This document shows positions 31,770 to 41,939 of a stretch of 64,000 bases of DNA, in pieces. The stretch comes from Undaria pinnatifida. Its lineage: Eukaryota; Sar; Phaeophyceae; Laminariales; Alariaceae. Numbering within the stretch: position 1 is the first letter of the stretch; every line of letters begins with the position of its first letter. Location: NCBI GenBank assembly GCA_012845835.1, contig JABAKD010000023.1:19702691-19766690 (forward strand), written 5' to 3'. The translations under genes were made by a program, and so were the position numbers. The notes below the pieces were generated by a model. The model searched no databases. It saw only the letters and a program-made list of their open reading frames with translations, and was not told the DNA's origin.

Positions 31770-34454
31770 TGCATGAATATATTTAGCAATAGCAGCAACA
31801 GCAGTAGTATCGCAATGCTACACTGGGGGTACTCCACTGTTGTGCAATGATCCGCAACGCAGGCAGTATCTGGGCGTATCATATACTCGCAGACCAGTCA
31901 ACGTACAATCGATCGTGCCGGTGTATCATTCGTACTCGTATCCTCTTGTATCGATAACTGCCAACAGACGTGCGGACAGCACGGGATGTACTGTTGTACT
32001 GCATGCTGTTTCTACGCTACATATGGGGAACGTCACACGTCAAAGACATGCCGGGTACATGAGTTGACGGCACTCTTGCCCCTTGACGGACAGCTGTCGA
32101 GGACTTACACACCCATTATAAAAACTGACGTAGTCCAAAAAAACCTTGACGGGACATCACTACTCTTAGAATGACGATGCAAGTAAAAAATGCTTTGCAT
32201 GCAAATGTAATCAAAGATGCAAAATAATACAGCAAATAACGTACACAATTGTCGGCATTTCGACGACGGTTCAATATACCGACAACCTGCAATTTTCCAG
32301 TAGGCACATCATGCGGCACCATGTTCAGCAGTGAGTCAGCAGCACCATAAACCAAGCAAAATCCAAGCTCAAAGGGCACTACTAGCAACACAAGTTAATC
32401 ATTCCTGTACTGCGCTCATCATGCATAGTTTTCAAGGGGCGTGCTTGTATTTTTATCATTGCCCGGCATACACGTGAAACCGTACCTCAACCCTACCCTC
32501 ATTTTTGCAAGTAATTGATTCACGCGATTTTCGTACTGCTGTACTCTGCTATACTGATGATATAATACAGCATGTATTTATTGCACAGGTGTGTATCATT
32601 TCGGCATTTTCTTTACATCACACAACACACGTCTCCGGCTCTTCTCGATCTGATGCTTAGCACGAGTGCCCGACAAGGTAAACACCAAACAGACACTCTC
32701 CATACTCTTACAAGAATACGCCTACAAGGATAGCTTCAGTGAGTGGAGCTACGAATATGTCAGTCGGTCATACCTTCTCTCTCAGATATCAAAACATCCT
32801 CCACTCTCAATCAATCATAGTCGCGGGAGGATTCACCATTCTCAAATCAATATAAAATCGATCGAAAAACGAAAATAATCAGCAGCAAGCAAAAGCAACG
32901 AAGTCAAAACGTGCCTGGTGCGGGCCTAAAGCCCTTGCTGATGGCCCGTTGTTCTTTTCTCCTTCACCCGCTCTCGCTTTGGGCATCTCCTCCTTTTGCG
33001 TGCATGCTCCGACCCCCAACCGATGGTGCTGACCCTTCCACCAGTGCCCGCCATCGCTCTCTCCCTCTCTCGCTACCTCGGGGGCCACCTTCCCCCCATC
33101 GACCACAACCACCTGCGGACGTACGGGTGTTTAAGCAGTCAAGACAAAGAGCTTTTCTGCCAGCACGCGTTTAGCCCCGCCCTCGCATTCTCCACCTCCT
33201 CTCCTCCCGCACCTGCCGGTGCTGTAACACTCTTGTTTCCTCCTCTGCTTCCAGCGCGAAGCAGACCTTCGGCCCCATGCCTTAGTCTGCGCTGCTGTTG
33301 CTGCTGGGGCCACTGCACCTCGCGTCGGTCAAAACTTAACAATTTTCCTGCGGTTGCAGCCTCTGCTGCTGGTCGTCCTGACGACGTGCCTGCGCTTCAT
33401 CGTCGGGCCAGGTGCAGCAATCCCCTGACTGCTGCTGCCTTTCTTGCCGATGGAGCTGCTGGGCCTGTTGTTGCTGCTGCCCCGCAGCGCGTTCGCCCCA
33501 AGTACCGCGCGCACCTTGCTGCTGCGGTTGTTTGGGCGGCATTTATTTGTCGTTGCAGGTGCAGCAATCCTCTGACTGCTGCTCTCCCTGCAGGCGGGGC
33601 GACTGAGGCAGCTGCTGCCTCTGCAACAACTGCTTCTCTCCAGCGCCCACGCCACCAGCGGCATGCAGATCTATCAGCTTCGGCTCATGTTTGGCTTTGC
33701 TGGGACCGCGAAGTTGCTGCCGAGGCGAAACATTCTTACTCTCCTTTTCTCTCTCTCTTCTCTCCCTCTCTCTCACCTTTCTCTCTCATCTCTCACGCTC
33801 TCTCTCTCTCATCTCTCGCTCTCTTATTCTTGAACAAAACCACTCTTTCGTCCATTTTACGCACCACATTAGCTTGAAGCTCGTGCTCCTCGCGGAGAAG
33901 TCGTAATGCGTCATGCATCATCGACACCCGCCAGGACCAAAACGTAGTCAGGACATACATCCCTTCAGCATATGACGCTCGCAGTGCTGCCTCAGCGAGT
34001 CCGACCTCTCTCTCCCGCTTCTGCAACGCTACCTGGATCTCGAGTAGCTTTATTTCCTCTTTTACATAATCTACACTAATGCCAGAATCCCCCGGACCTG
34101 ACATGGCTCTTTCCCACCTCTGTAGGCTGGCCTTGGCTGCGCTTACCAATAGAAATCAACGGGCTAACTCTAGTGTGTCGATAGATCTCTTAAAGGTGTA
34201 CACGAAGCTGGCGCGGGAAGGCGTGATGATGACTCAAGACGGTGACACAGAACTCTTTCTCATATTATCCAACCGTCGAGCCTGACTCGGTCTCATATGG
34301 AGCAAAACTACGGGTAACAGCTCATGGCAAATCATGCCGGGAAACATCCGGCCAAACAGTTCCCTTACACCTTATGCATGAATCCCTTACCAACGTATGG
34401 AACCCCCTGATATAAGATGGATCATAACCGTCATGTTCATGAGGACAACCAACA
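31764..34454 (-). repeat. Gyp-1 5' LTR (large direct repeat, copy 2)
   Basis: This is the partner of 3267-5701, roughly 90% identical with larger indels. Extra sequence is concentrated around 33060-33560, where the copies differ most. It carries the minus-strand ORF 33793-34149. The inner edge reads ...GTACCCATTATACCTGCATG on plus, placing TGGGTACAAGG as a possible PBS on minus. The outer edge ends ACCAACA at 34454. Confidence 0.7.
33793..34149 (-). CDS. LTR-encoded ORF, 118 aa (copy in 5' LTR)
   Basis: This is the counterpart of 5039-5398, with the same start MVSAAKASLQRWERA, the same helical core (KLLEIQVALQKREREVGLAEAA) and a basic, acidic-alternating C-terminus. It lacks the five-residue insertion DIYMS-type segment found near residue 17 of the other copy. 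Immediately upstream the frame has a TGA where the other LTR reads through. Purifying selection cannot be judged from two copies, but frame retention across an otherwise indel-rich LTR is notable. Confidence 0.45.
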   Translation of the reverse strand: MVSAAKASLQRWERAMSGPGDSGISVDYVKEEIKLLEIQVALQKREREVGLAEAALRASYAEGMYVLTTFWSWRVSMMHDALRLLREEHELQANVVRKMDERVVLFKNKRARDERERA

Positions 34455-35647
34455 GGCACGGACACGAGATAGATGCGGGTGTGCCACCACAGCCAGGCCG
34501 GGAGGGCCCTCTCTCTCGGCTGTGCCGTGGTGGGCTACTACCACTACTACTACTACCACTACTATGTCATGTTGTACTACTCCCTCGTTAAAAAACCCTG
34601 AAAAAAAGACGATCGTTGCCCTCGTGATGATGGTGTGCGTGCGGGTCGTTTGTCTCCGTGTGCCATCCTCCTGCTGTGGTTCTCCATGGCCGCCTCATCG
34701 CCTTAGCTCACTCGGCCCGCTCATTTGCACTTGCTCTCGTTGACACTCAATTACAATCGGTTCCCCTTCTCCCCCGTCCCCAAAAAGCAAAATGCTCCAC
34801 GCAGCTTGCGGTGCTGATCTGAAAAAAAAAAGAATCTCGTTCAGGGAGATTTCAATCCGTCTCTTCCCCGCCCGTCGACGGCCAGTCGCCCTCCTTCTTC
34901 GTCGTCGAAATTAGCCTCCTGCCGGCGCCGTTCCTTCCACGCAAACGAAGACTGTGCCGTAGTGTGGCTCGTGGTGGCGCCTGCCTCCGAGCATCCCGAT
35001 TAAGCATTGCTGCTCCGCCGCTACTACCTGAAAAGACGCGCAAATCGTAGGTGGCCATGCCTAACGCACCACGTACGACCCAAATCTACCGCCACGCCTA
35101 AGCCTCGCGGCCATACGCAGCAGCAAGAAGGTATCACTCCTTGAGGGTGAGTCCTGCCTTACACCCGCCCGAAAGACCCCCCCCACTCGCTGCAAGCCTG
35201 CTAGGGCATGCTTCGCAGCATGCCTTACCGAGGCGGCAAGGGGGAACGGAGTATATATGACCCCTGGATTGATTGGGGTCGCCGCCGGGGAATCTGCCAA
35301 TATTTGGCAGGAAGGAATAGCCTGCCAACACAAAAAACGCCTGCAGAACCTACTCTACAGAACCAGATTTCAATTGATTGCACGAGCTACGGGCTGTGAT
35401 TGCGTCGGTCTCTCAGGGAGAGGAGAGAGACCGCAGGCGGGACCGCGCGCGGCGCAGACACCAGACAACCGACACCACAGACGGCTCCTCAGCACCATGC
35501 TGGTGTGGCGGCTGAGTACGCTTTGGTATGTCTAATTACGGCTCACACAGCCTACAACCACCAGGCTCGTAGGCTCGTCCTCCATATCATAAGAACGGGG
35601 CTCACACAACGCTCTTGCGGAGAAATAAGAACTTCGTAATTTTTACA
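34455..35647. other. Unassigned DNA outside Gyp-1
   Basis: No gene is recognised. There is a short ACT/TAC microsatellite (about 34537-34565). A hairpin made of GGCATGC arms lies near 35203-35225. Minor open frames on both strands (60-110 codons) are unconvincing. Confidence 0.5.
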
Positions 35648-35990
35648 AGGGCTCCAATCCGCGGGCGGCTGACGCCGCCCCCTACGCTCGCGCAAGGCAA
35701 GGAAGAATGCAACTAAAAACATGTAAAGGGGGCAGAAAGACGAGGCCCATGGTTTGGTGCGAGCAGTGATTTGATAATGCCAAGAGCTGCTTGTGCAGAG
35801 CAAATTGTCCTGTTGTGCTCAGCAGTGCTGTGTGCTTTTGATACCGGTGTTACGTCCTGATCGGCAGTACGGGGGTAATTTTCGTGGGGGAAAAACAAAG
35901 GGCCGTGAAAGATCAAATGCATACATGTAGAAAAGGAAAAAAGAAGAAAAGTAGTACACAACAACACGTATTATACCCGGTACTGCTCAA
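35648..35990 (+). repeat. Dispersed repeat S, copy 1 (about 340 bp)
   Basis: It matches 56695-57016 at about 93%, from GGGCTCC/CCGCGGGCGGCTG to AGTAGTACACAACAACACGTA. Near the end, both copies have GGAAAAA followed by AAGAAGAAAAGTAG. It could be a short LTR or a non-autonomous element. Flanks differ on both sides. Confidence 0.85.
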
Positions 35991-36179
35991 TGTTCGAAGG
36001 AAAGCACACAGCGCAGCACGACACAGCACCGCAGCGAAGGGCGCGGCATCGCACGGCACGGCTCCGCACTGCTCCGCACGGCGCTACGCTGCGCTGCTGG
36101 GCTATATATAGCCGGAATGATCTGAGCTGGTCGTGCATTGTGATCCAACAGCGTAGTACCTGATGGTATGTACAAACCT

Positions 36180-36380
36180 GGTGTAGTTGTACCGGTATGT
36201 GCTATAAGCCTCATGGTCTTCTCGTTGGTTCGAATCCCGGCGTAATCGGGGAAAAACAATGATCATGAAAAAAATAGTACATGTCAATGTGACTTTGTGG
36301 TCTTTAGTAGATAGACTGTCCGCTTATCATAGCCTGGTTTTCGTTAGTTGAATCCAGGGGTCATATAAAAAAAAAAAAAA
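36180..36380 (+). repeat. tRNA-derived SINE-like copies with A-tail
   Basis: A perfect Pol III B box GGTTCGAATCC lies at 36227-36237, in a context similar to 56584-56594. A second tRNA-like body follows: A-box-like TAGTAGATAGACTGTCCGC (36306-36324), then TTAGTTGAATCCAGGGGTCA, and a 14-nt A run at 36367-36380. Neither folds into a complete tRNA. Tandem or dimeric SINE structure with a retroposition tail is the best reading. Confidence 0.6.
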
Positions 36381-36401
36381 CTCATAAAAAATGGGTAACT
36401 G

Positions 36402-36640
36402 ACAAAACCGGGTACACCCAGGTGGTTCCTGAACAAAATCGGGTACCTTTTTTTTCGCAACGGGGTGCGCTTACGTACGTCTGCAACACGCCTCCAAATC
36501 GCCTTCTGGCGCGTACGCGCAGAACCCCAAACCTTTTTTTCAGCGTTCGAACTCTCAAAACAGCGCCAATGACGGCCCCCAAAAAGTGCTCTCGACGGAC
36601 AATCCGATTTTGTTCAGGAACACACCGGGTATACCCCGCC
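36402..36640 (+). mobile_element. MITE-like element, copy 1
   Basis: Terminal inverted repeats of about 34 bp lie at 36410-36443 and 36604-36637, sharing GGTTCCTGAACAAAATCGG (or GTTCCTGAACAAAATCGG) and a GGGTATACCC-type outer end. The interior is too short to code. A second copy lies at 56185-56455 in opposite orientation. No target duplication can be assigned with confidence. Confidence 0.7.
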
Positions 36641-36644
36641 CTGT

Positions 36645-37424
36645 ATTGATCTTTAGGTGGCGGTGAGCAGCGTGTGTCAGCCCGTAGCTGGTATACGCTT
36701 ACGTAGGCTCGCTTGCGGATGACCCGATCAAGACACAGCCTATATAGTTTGTAGAGGCTTACGCATACTCACGGTTAAGTGTGCCTGTAGGAGAGCTTCA
36801 AAGAAAAAAAGATGGTTGGCGACCCCGGGCCGATATGTTGATTGATGTTTTAGTTGCTCAGCAGATGAGAGCTGATGGTGAGCAAAGAGGAGTGACCCAG
36901 GTGGGCCTGATCATCACCTGATCGAGACGGTACACCGCCTTAATCTACGGACAGATGTATTCTACGGGTAGTTGTCCCATCTACCTACAGCAACATTTCC
37001 TGAGGCTTGCTCGTGGTCTACCGTGCCTATGGCAACATTCCCTGGTACCTATGGCAACGTTCCCTGAGGTTTACTTCTGGGAGCTAAGCTACGTCAACGT
37101 CCCGACAGTCAACCTAAAATCATATTCCATAAATGTTGCTACCAGGTACGTTGTTTCGCCTCATTTATTTGGTTACACCGCATTGCTCGTACGTACTACT
37201 TGTACATGCGCCAGCTTTTGGATATGACTAACCATTATAAGCTGTTGAGCATCAGATACCCAAGTTTTTACTGCTGAGAGTTCTGCGTGCTAAGTACCGC
37301 ATCGATGAACGACATCTAACAGACTTATTATAGCTGTCTGTTGTACGAACAAGTCGCAATGTATACCAGATGACTCTTAAGTGTTATCAAGTAACGACAT
37401 GATGGTTACTGACAAGTAGCATCT
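36645..37424 (+). repeat. Repeat R, copy 1 (780 bp)
   Basis: It is about 94% identical to 54255-55012 in direct orientation, from CTTTAGGTGGCGGTG to CAAGTAGCATCT. A small plus-strand frame (36955-37227; copy 54582-54815) is shared but altered by an indel, and looks non-coding. It abuts the MITE at its left edge here, whereas copy 2 abuts the foldback at its right edge. Confidence 0.88.
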
Positions 37425-38349
37425 CTAGTACCTCCTCCCTTTAAGTTGACACTTTCTCATTCTGCGTTACATGCTAAAACACTCCATGACAGAAATGCAT
37501 GCAGCAACAGTGATAAATGTTGAGGAAAATGTTTTGCGTAGAGCAAACTCGTCTTGCTAAATACCCGAGGAATGAACACAAAAAAGTGGACACGAAAAAT
37601 CCTGTTCTGACACTATACGTGCTTCTGCATATTTATGCAAGTTAGTTTACTAGCTCACAACATTAGAATCATTAGACGTAAACTATATCCCGGTCCATCA
37701 ATCAACCAAGGAATAGAAGATGTTTGAGGTTGTTTTATACAGTAAATATGTTCATCATTCCGCAACAATCATAGGAGCGAACAGCCTACCAGTGTTCCTG
37801 CCGCCCTCAAACAAAGGAACAAAGGGGCACTGCCAGCGATTTACAGCTGGATAAGACCGCTTATTCTAGAGAGACATCACCTCTCGTGTATCTTAACCTT
37901 CCGTGTGTAATTGTCCAGGTGGCGGGTTTTTTCGGCCGTACATATCCTGAAGTACCGGAGATGGCGTAGTTAAAGTTATGATTCAACTGTCCAGTCGATA
38001 TTACCTATTCGACTTGTAACCTTACTTGGTACCAACTGCGACATTTCGCAATTTCCAAACCGTGCACAACACCAGTTGTTGTCTCTGTTCGCCCCGCACA
38101 ACGAGAACATGCGACACTCTACGTACAGCTTTGGTAAATAAGTAACGAATTTCACACTTCCAGTGGCTTGACCTTGTTGGTGTAGACGTTGTCGGTGTAG
38201 ACGTTGTTGATGTAGACGTCGTTATATGTGCTTGGTTAGTTGTCCGTCGCTTGGGTTTAGAGGGTTAACTTCATCTTGAAGTTGGAGAGGTAGATAGATT
38301 TATTTCTCTCAAAACGTATTGCCGTCATCGGCTCCACCTCGACTGTTAC
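37425..38349. other. Unassigned DNA
   Basis: No gene is recognised. A triple short repeat of the type GTGTAGACGTTG lies at about 38177-38222. The region lies downstream of the stop codon of the 38350-39534 ORF and may include its 3' untranslated region. Confidence 0.45.
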
Positions 38350-39534
38350 TTATGCAGTCAGTCTCTGCATCTTGGCCTGGATGCTTATGGGCTCGTCGTT
38401 CAGGATGGAGAGGAAGCTTGAGGTTGGCTTGCGGGTGTACACGAATGCCGGAGATGTCGCCAGTGACTCTTGATCGTCCTGTGTTGATTCCGCAGATCCT
38501 GTCTCGGGGTTTGCCCGTGGCTGTCCTTTTGCTGTTTTGAGCGTGTGAACCTCCGCCTGACGGTCTGTTTCGTTATTGAGATTGGCTCCAAGGCTTGGCT
38601 CAAAAATAGCTGATGTGATTCCGGGTGTAGTGGATATTTTCGATCCGTCGACCCTTGTCTCATCTGATGGTCCGGTAGTCCCAGATGGCGATAATCCAGC
38701 GACTCCAAAGGTCCCATGTGATGCTGTTGTTCCAGCTGATGCTCCGGTGATCCAATATGAAGTTAATCCAGTGATCCCGGATGCAGTTGCTCCGATGTGC
38801 GATGGTGATCCAGATGACGTTGCTCCGAAGATGCCATGCGAAGATGCTTTGGAGATCCCAGCTCCGGTAATTCCTGTTCCAGTGATTCCAGGCGATGCTG
38901 ATCCGTGAAGTGGATGGCGTCTTAGTATGTCGTTGGGGATTTTAATCACCCGGTTGTCCTCCTCCGAGATCCGAAACGGGTCTCTCTCGGTGCAGGTGAA
39001 GTCTACACACGTGGTCGGTGGGGTTGTCCCCGATGCTCCTGTTGAGTGTGTGTTGTCGAAGGTATCCTCGACTCTTGAATTGGGTCTTGTACTGGCGGTC
39101 TCGTGATGCGGTACATCCGGTGCGGCCCCAGTTGAGGCAGAATGTGCGTCCCCGGGCAAAATAGCAGGTGTAATTCCTGTCAAGGACACTCCAACTTCTT
39201 GCGGTAGTGCTGCAGCCCTTGATGACGATTTTTCAATCTCTGGTGATGATGACGCTTCGGCTGTTGTCGATAACGTTTCTTCTTCCAGAAGGTTGTTGTC
39301 GTAGTAGTGTAGCATGACCTGGACTAGCGCACAAAAGCGCTCCGTCTCAGTGACAATGGCTTTCTCGGGCTTGTCCGGGATTTGCGCATGCTGGCGCTCA
39401 GTCTCCGTGACATTAGCCTCTTCAGGCGTGCTGCTTCCGCCTGACGGTGTGCACTCCTCTCGGGTCGCATTATTCCGTCCATACCGCGCTGATACCCTCT
39501 TCAGTTGGGGCGTTGCAGTCGTGGTGTACTCCAT
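38350..39534 (-). CDS. Hypothetical 394-aa protein with Gly/Thr/Ser repeats
   Basis: This is the longest intact frame not assignable to a retroelement. The N-terminal third is charged (MEYTTTATPQLKRVSARYGRN; EEANVTETERQHAQIPDKPE, with VTETER twice). A central segment, DPFRISEEDNRVIKIPNDILRRHP, is followed by about 90 residues of degenerate repeats of the type SGITGxxSGTTGA. The C-terminus is mixed polar. There is no signal peptide, membrane segment or known domain. The repeats raise the possibility of a low-complexity surface or structural protein, or of a decayed Gag. Gyp-4 sits 30 bp upstream of the ATG, which must separate it from its promoter. Confidence 0.5.
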   Translation of the reverse strand: MEYTTTATPQLKRVSARYGRNNATREECTPSGGSSTPEEANVTETERQHAQIPDKPEKAIVTETERFCALVQVMLHYYDNNLLEEETLSTTAEASSSPEIEKSSSRAAALPQEVGVSLTGITPAILPGDAHSASTGAAPDVPHHETASTRPNSRVEDTFDNTHSTGASGTTPPTTCVDFTCTERDPFRISEEDNRVIKIPNDILRRHPLHGSASPGITGTGITGAGISKASSHGIFGATSSGSPSHIGATASGITGLTSYWITGASAGTTASHGTFGVAGLSPSGTTGPSDETRVDGSKISTTPGITSAIFEPSLGANLNNETDRQAEVHTLKTAKGQPRANPETGSAESTQDDQESLATSPAFVYTRKPTSSFLSILNDEPISIQAKMQRLTA

Positions 39535-39564
39535 GGCTATGCTGGAGTTGGTGCAGAATCATAG

Positions 39565-39833
39565 TGTTAAGATACGGCCTCGAAAGGCCTGTAGGTATCC
39601 GAATTTGAGATAATTTGGATGGGTTTCGTATGATACGGTTGGCGTTTAATATTCGGGAGAGTAAGGGAGTAGATCGGAGGCACGTGCCTCCGATCTCAGA
39701 AGCTATCCCGGGCTCTGGTGGAAAGGAATAAAGCTACATCTCTACGAAGGAACGGAAGTGAGTACTCTCCGAGGACCTGCTCAATTGGCAGACCTGCAGA
39801 GGGCACTCTGTGTCCCCCACCTTTAATTTAACA
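39565..39833 (+). repeat. Gyp-4 5' LTR
   Basis: 269 bp. It contains a perfect 26-bp palindrome (39671-39696) centred on CACGTG, an AATAAA at 39727-39732 and, near the end, a hairpin of the type GGGCACTCTGTGTCCC. The same features recur in the other two family LTRs. Confidence 0.93.
39671..39696. promoter_or_regulatory. 26-bp palindrome with CACGTG core
   Basis: The core CGGAGGCACGTGCCTCCG extends to a perfect 26-bp inverted repeat with no spacer. It is perfect again in the Gyp-6 LTR (61809-61834) and has one change in the Gyp-4 3' LTR (53005-53030). CACGTG is the E/G-box core bound by bHLH or bZIP factors. A transcription-factor site is a plausible inference, and a cruciform or RNA hairpin is an alternative. 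Confidence 0.6.
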
Positions 39834-40025
39834 TGTGGCGTCGACGAGCTTGATATGCTATTGTGGCAGCGTTCCTTCAATCTCTCCGATTTTGTTTTTC
39901 GTAGGGATTTTGCTTTCGCTTTCCATCGAGCCCACAACCCCTGTTCCTTCTCGGGTGGCTTCTCAATGGAGGGAGCGCCCTTCCTCCTACAACGGCGACC
40001 ACAACAGCAGTGAGATGGCAGGGGC

Positions 40026-40229
40026 CCCTCCTGTTGGTCGCCGGGCCCGTACCACACGGACGACACCTTCCAAGTACGTGCGGACGACACTGCTCTGCGG
40101 AGCACACTCCTCGTCTCGAATTTTGGTCCCTCCTGTTGGTTGCTGGGCACGCACCACAGAGGACACCTTCCGAGTACGTGCGGACGACATTGCTCTTCGG
40201 AGCACACTCCTCGTCCCGGCCTTTGGTCG
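40026..40229. repeat. 102-bp tandem duplication
   Basis: Two units, from CCTCCTGTTGGT (40027 and 40129) through GAGTACGTGCGGACGAC and GGAGCACACTCCTCGTC to TTTGGTC. About 85% identical, within the Gyp-4 leader. Confidence 0.8.
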
Positions 40230-41939
40230 CATTAGTTCACCGCCAGCTGGTCATAGACCACTCCGCAGTGGAACTGCCCGAGCCCCACTCATCAGACTTG
40301 TTTGCTCCGCGCTCTGCCAGCATGTTGCACAGCACATCTCCGCGAGTTGCCAGCACAAGCCCCAAGATCGGCCATCGACTCGTACTTTTTTTTCGCGCTT
40401 TGGGGCTCGGAGGCATATGCACGACACGCCACGGACAAGCATACTGGAATAAACCCTTCGAATGACCTTCGACGGGGACTTCGCTTGCTGAGAGAGCCCA
40501 TCGACCAGCATACACCTTTGCTGTCGGAGCCAGACCGCCCTTCGCGAGACCCCCTTGGACTACGGGCACCGTGCTCTAGGAGCTCATGTCGGGGCTCCTT
40601 CCTTGTGATCCTACCTGGGAAGGAACAGGCGATGCTCGTGGAATGTTTGGGCTTTTTCGTTTGGCGAATTTTCCAGTACACGCGTTATCGTATGGGTTTC
40701 AGTACATGCGTCGATCCGTCTTGTGCGTCGAACAAACAGCTGCTCCCTTTCTGCCGAAATTAGTACTGCTACTAATTTGACGCACCTCGGACCCTTCTCC
40801 GATCTTTCTCGATCAACAGCGTTCCACTACTGCTGTGCGTGGCGTAGCTTCAACCACCATCATTTTTGCAGAGGTACCAACAACAGTGCAGCACAATGGG
40901 CTCGCTGTCAATGCCTGCCATATACCGCCGGATTCTCTGCTGTAGAAGTCACTGTACTGCAGCCAAGCCGCCTACTTTGCTCCTGCCCATCCACCACATA
41001 GCTCGACCCTTCACTGCCCCAGGGGCCATACAGCACCGCACTCTGACACCTTCCACTGCTGTGCGAGTGCTCCTTGCAAGTTCGATTCGAGAGGTTTTTT
41101 TTTTCTCGTCCTGGCCACCCCGTGACTAGAACTTGAGCCTAGTGAACGCTGAAACTCTGTGCTGGCTTTTTTGGGCAAGGCTGATGGTGTGTGCGATGCC
41201 CTATATTCCACCATTCATGGGTACGCGGGCCCTATAATACCACTTTCTGTGTATGCACAGCTGTGACAGTGCGGCACTCTGCACTGCTGTCAACGTAACT
41301 GTCCCTTTATCGGCGGGAGTGGGTACGGATTTGTTTTTCAGCTGTCCGGGAGTTAGGCCGTCTTCCTGCCGGTACCTGTGCTGCCCCTCCACAAAGCCGC
41401 TAGGATAAACGCTGCAATTTTTTTTGCAGCTGTCACGACGGGTATTGCCAGTTGAAATGCGGTTTACAGTTGGCGGAGATGCTGAGCACTATACTACTGT
41501 GGGCGCAAACGCTGCCTTTCTGCTGCTGTTGGTACATGTGCTGCCCTTCACGATAATGCTAGGGTCTACGCTGGGATTTTTTGTGCTTCTTCTCTGCACA
41601 TGTTCGGACAGCTACTGCCCGTTACAGAGCGCTTACTACACAGTTCGCGGAGATACTGCGCTTCACAGCTTTTAACAGTGCAGTGGATATCAGCCCGTTT
41701 GATGCGGTACCTTCGGGGGACAAACAGCCTTTCTATTCGGCTGTGGGCGTACACATTTTTCTACAGCTGGTGTTGGTACTACACTACCCATCTTGGTGCG
41801 GTTGAAATTGCCGTTACTTTTTAACACATCAGTGATACTGCAGCAATCAGCACTGCTGTAGGCGCGACCGTCCCCCTTTAGTGCGGTCGGGGAAAACTAC
41901 CTTGTTTGGGGGGGTTATACTGCCCGTTTTTTATACGGT

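Larger units (their letters stand above)
3267..34454 (-). mobile_element. Gyp-1: very large nested Gypsy LTR element
   Basis: The two ends are direct repeats of about 2435 and 2691 bp in the same orientation. Between them, on the minus strand and in normal Gypsy order, lie a long leader (28434-31769), gag (28433 down to about 20710, interrupted by Gyp-3), protease, RT, RNase H, integrase and a chromodomain region ending at 14542. In the sense direction the repeats start TGTTGG. The 3' copy is preceded by a purine-rich tract (about 5704-5740) fitting a polypurine tract, and TGGGTACAAGG lies just inside the 5' copy as a possible primer-binding site. Without the nested Gyp-2 and Gyp-3 the element is about 19 kb. 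No target duplication is visible, and the LTR 3' edge is uncertain by about 6 bp. Alternatively the two large repeats are independent copies of another element. Confidence 0.6.

Noticed and set aside
32996..33877. 293-codon plus-strand frame
   Set aside because: Low-complexity Ala/Cys/Ser-rich sequence antisense to the LTR; not kept in the other LTR copy, where the same strand is broken.
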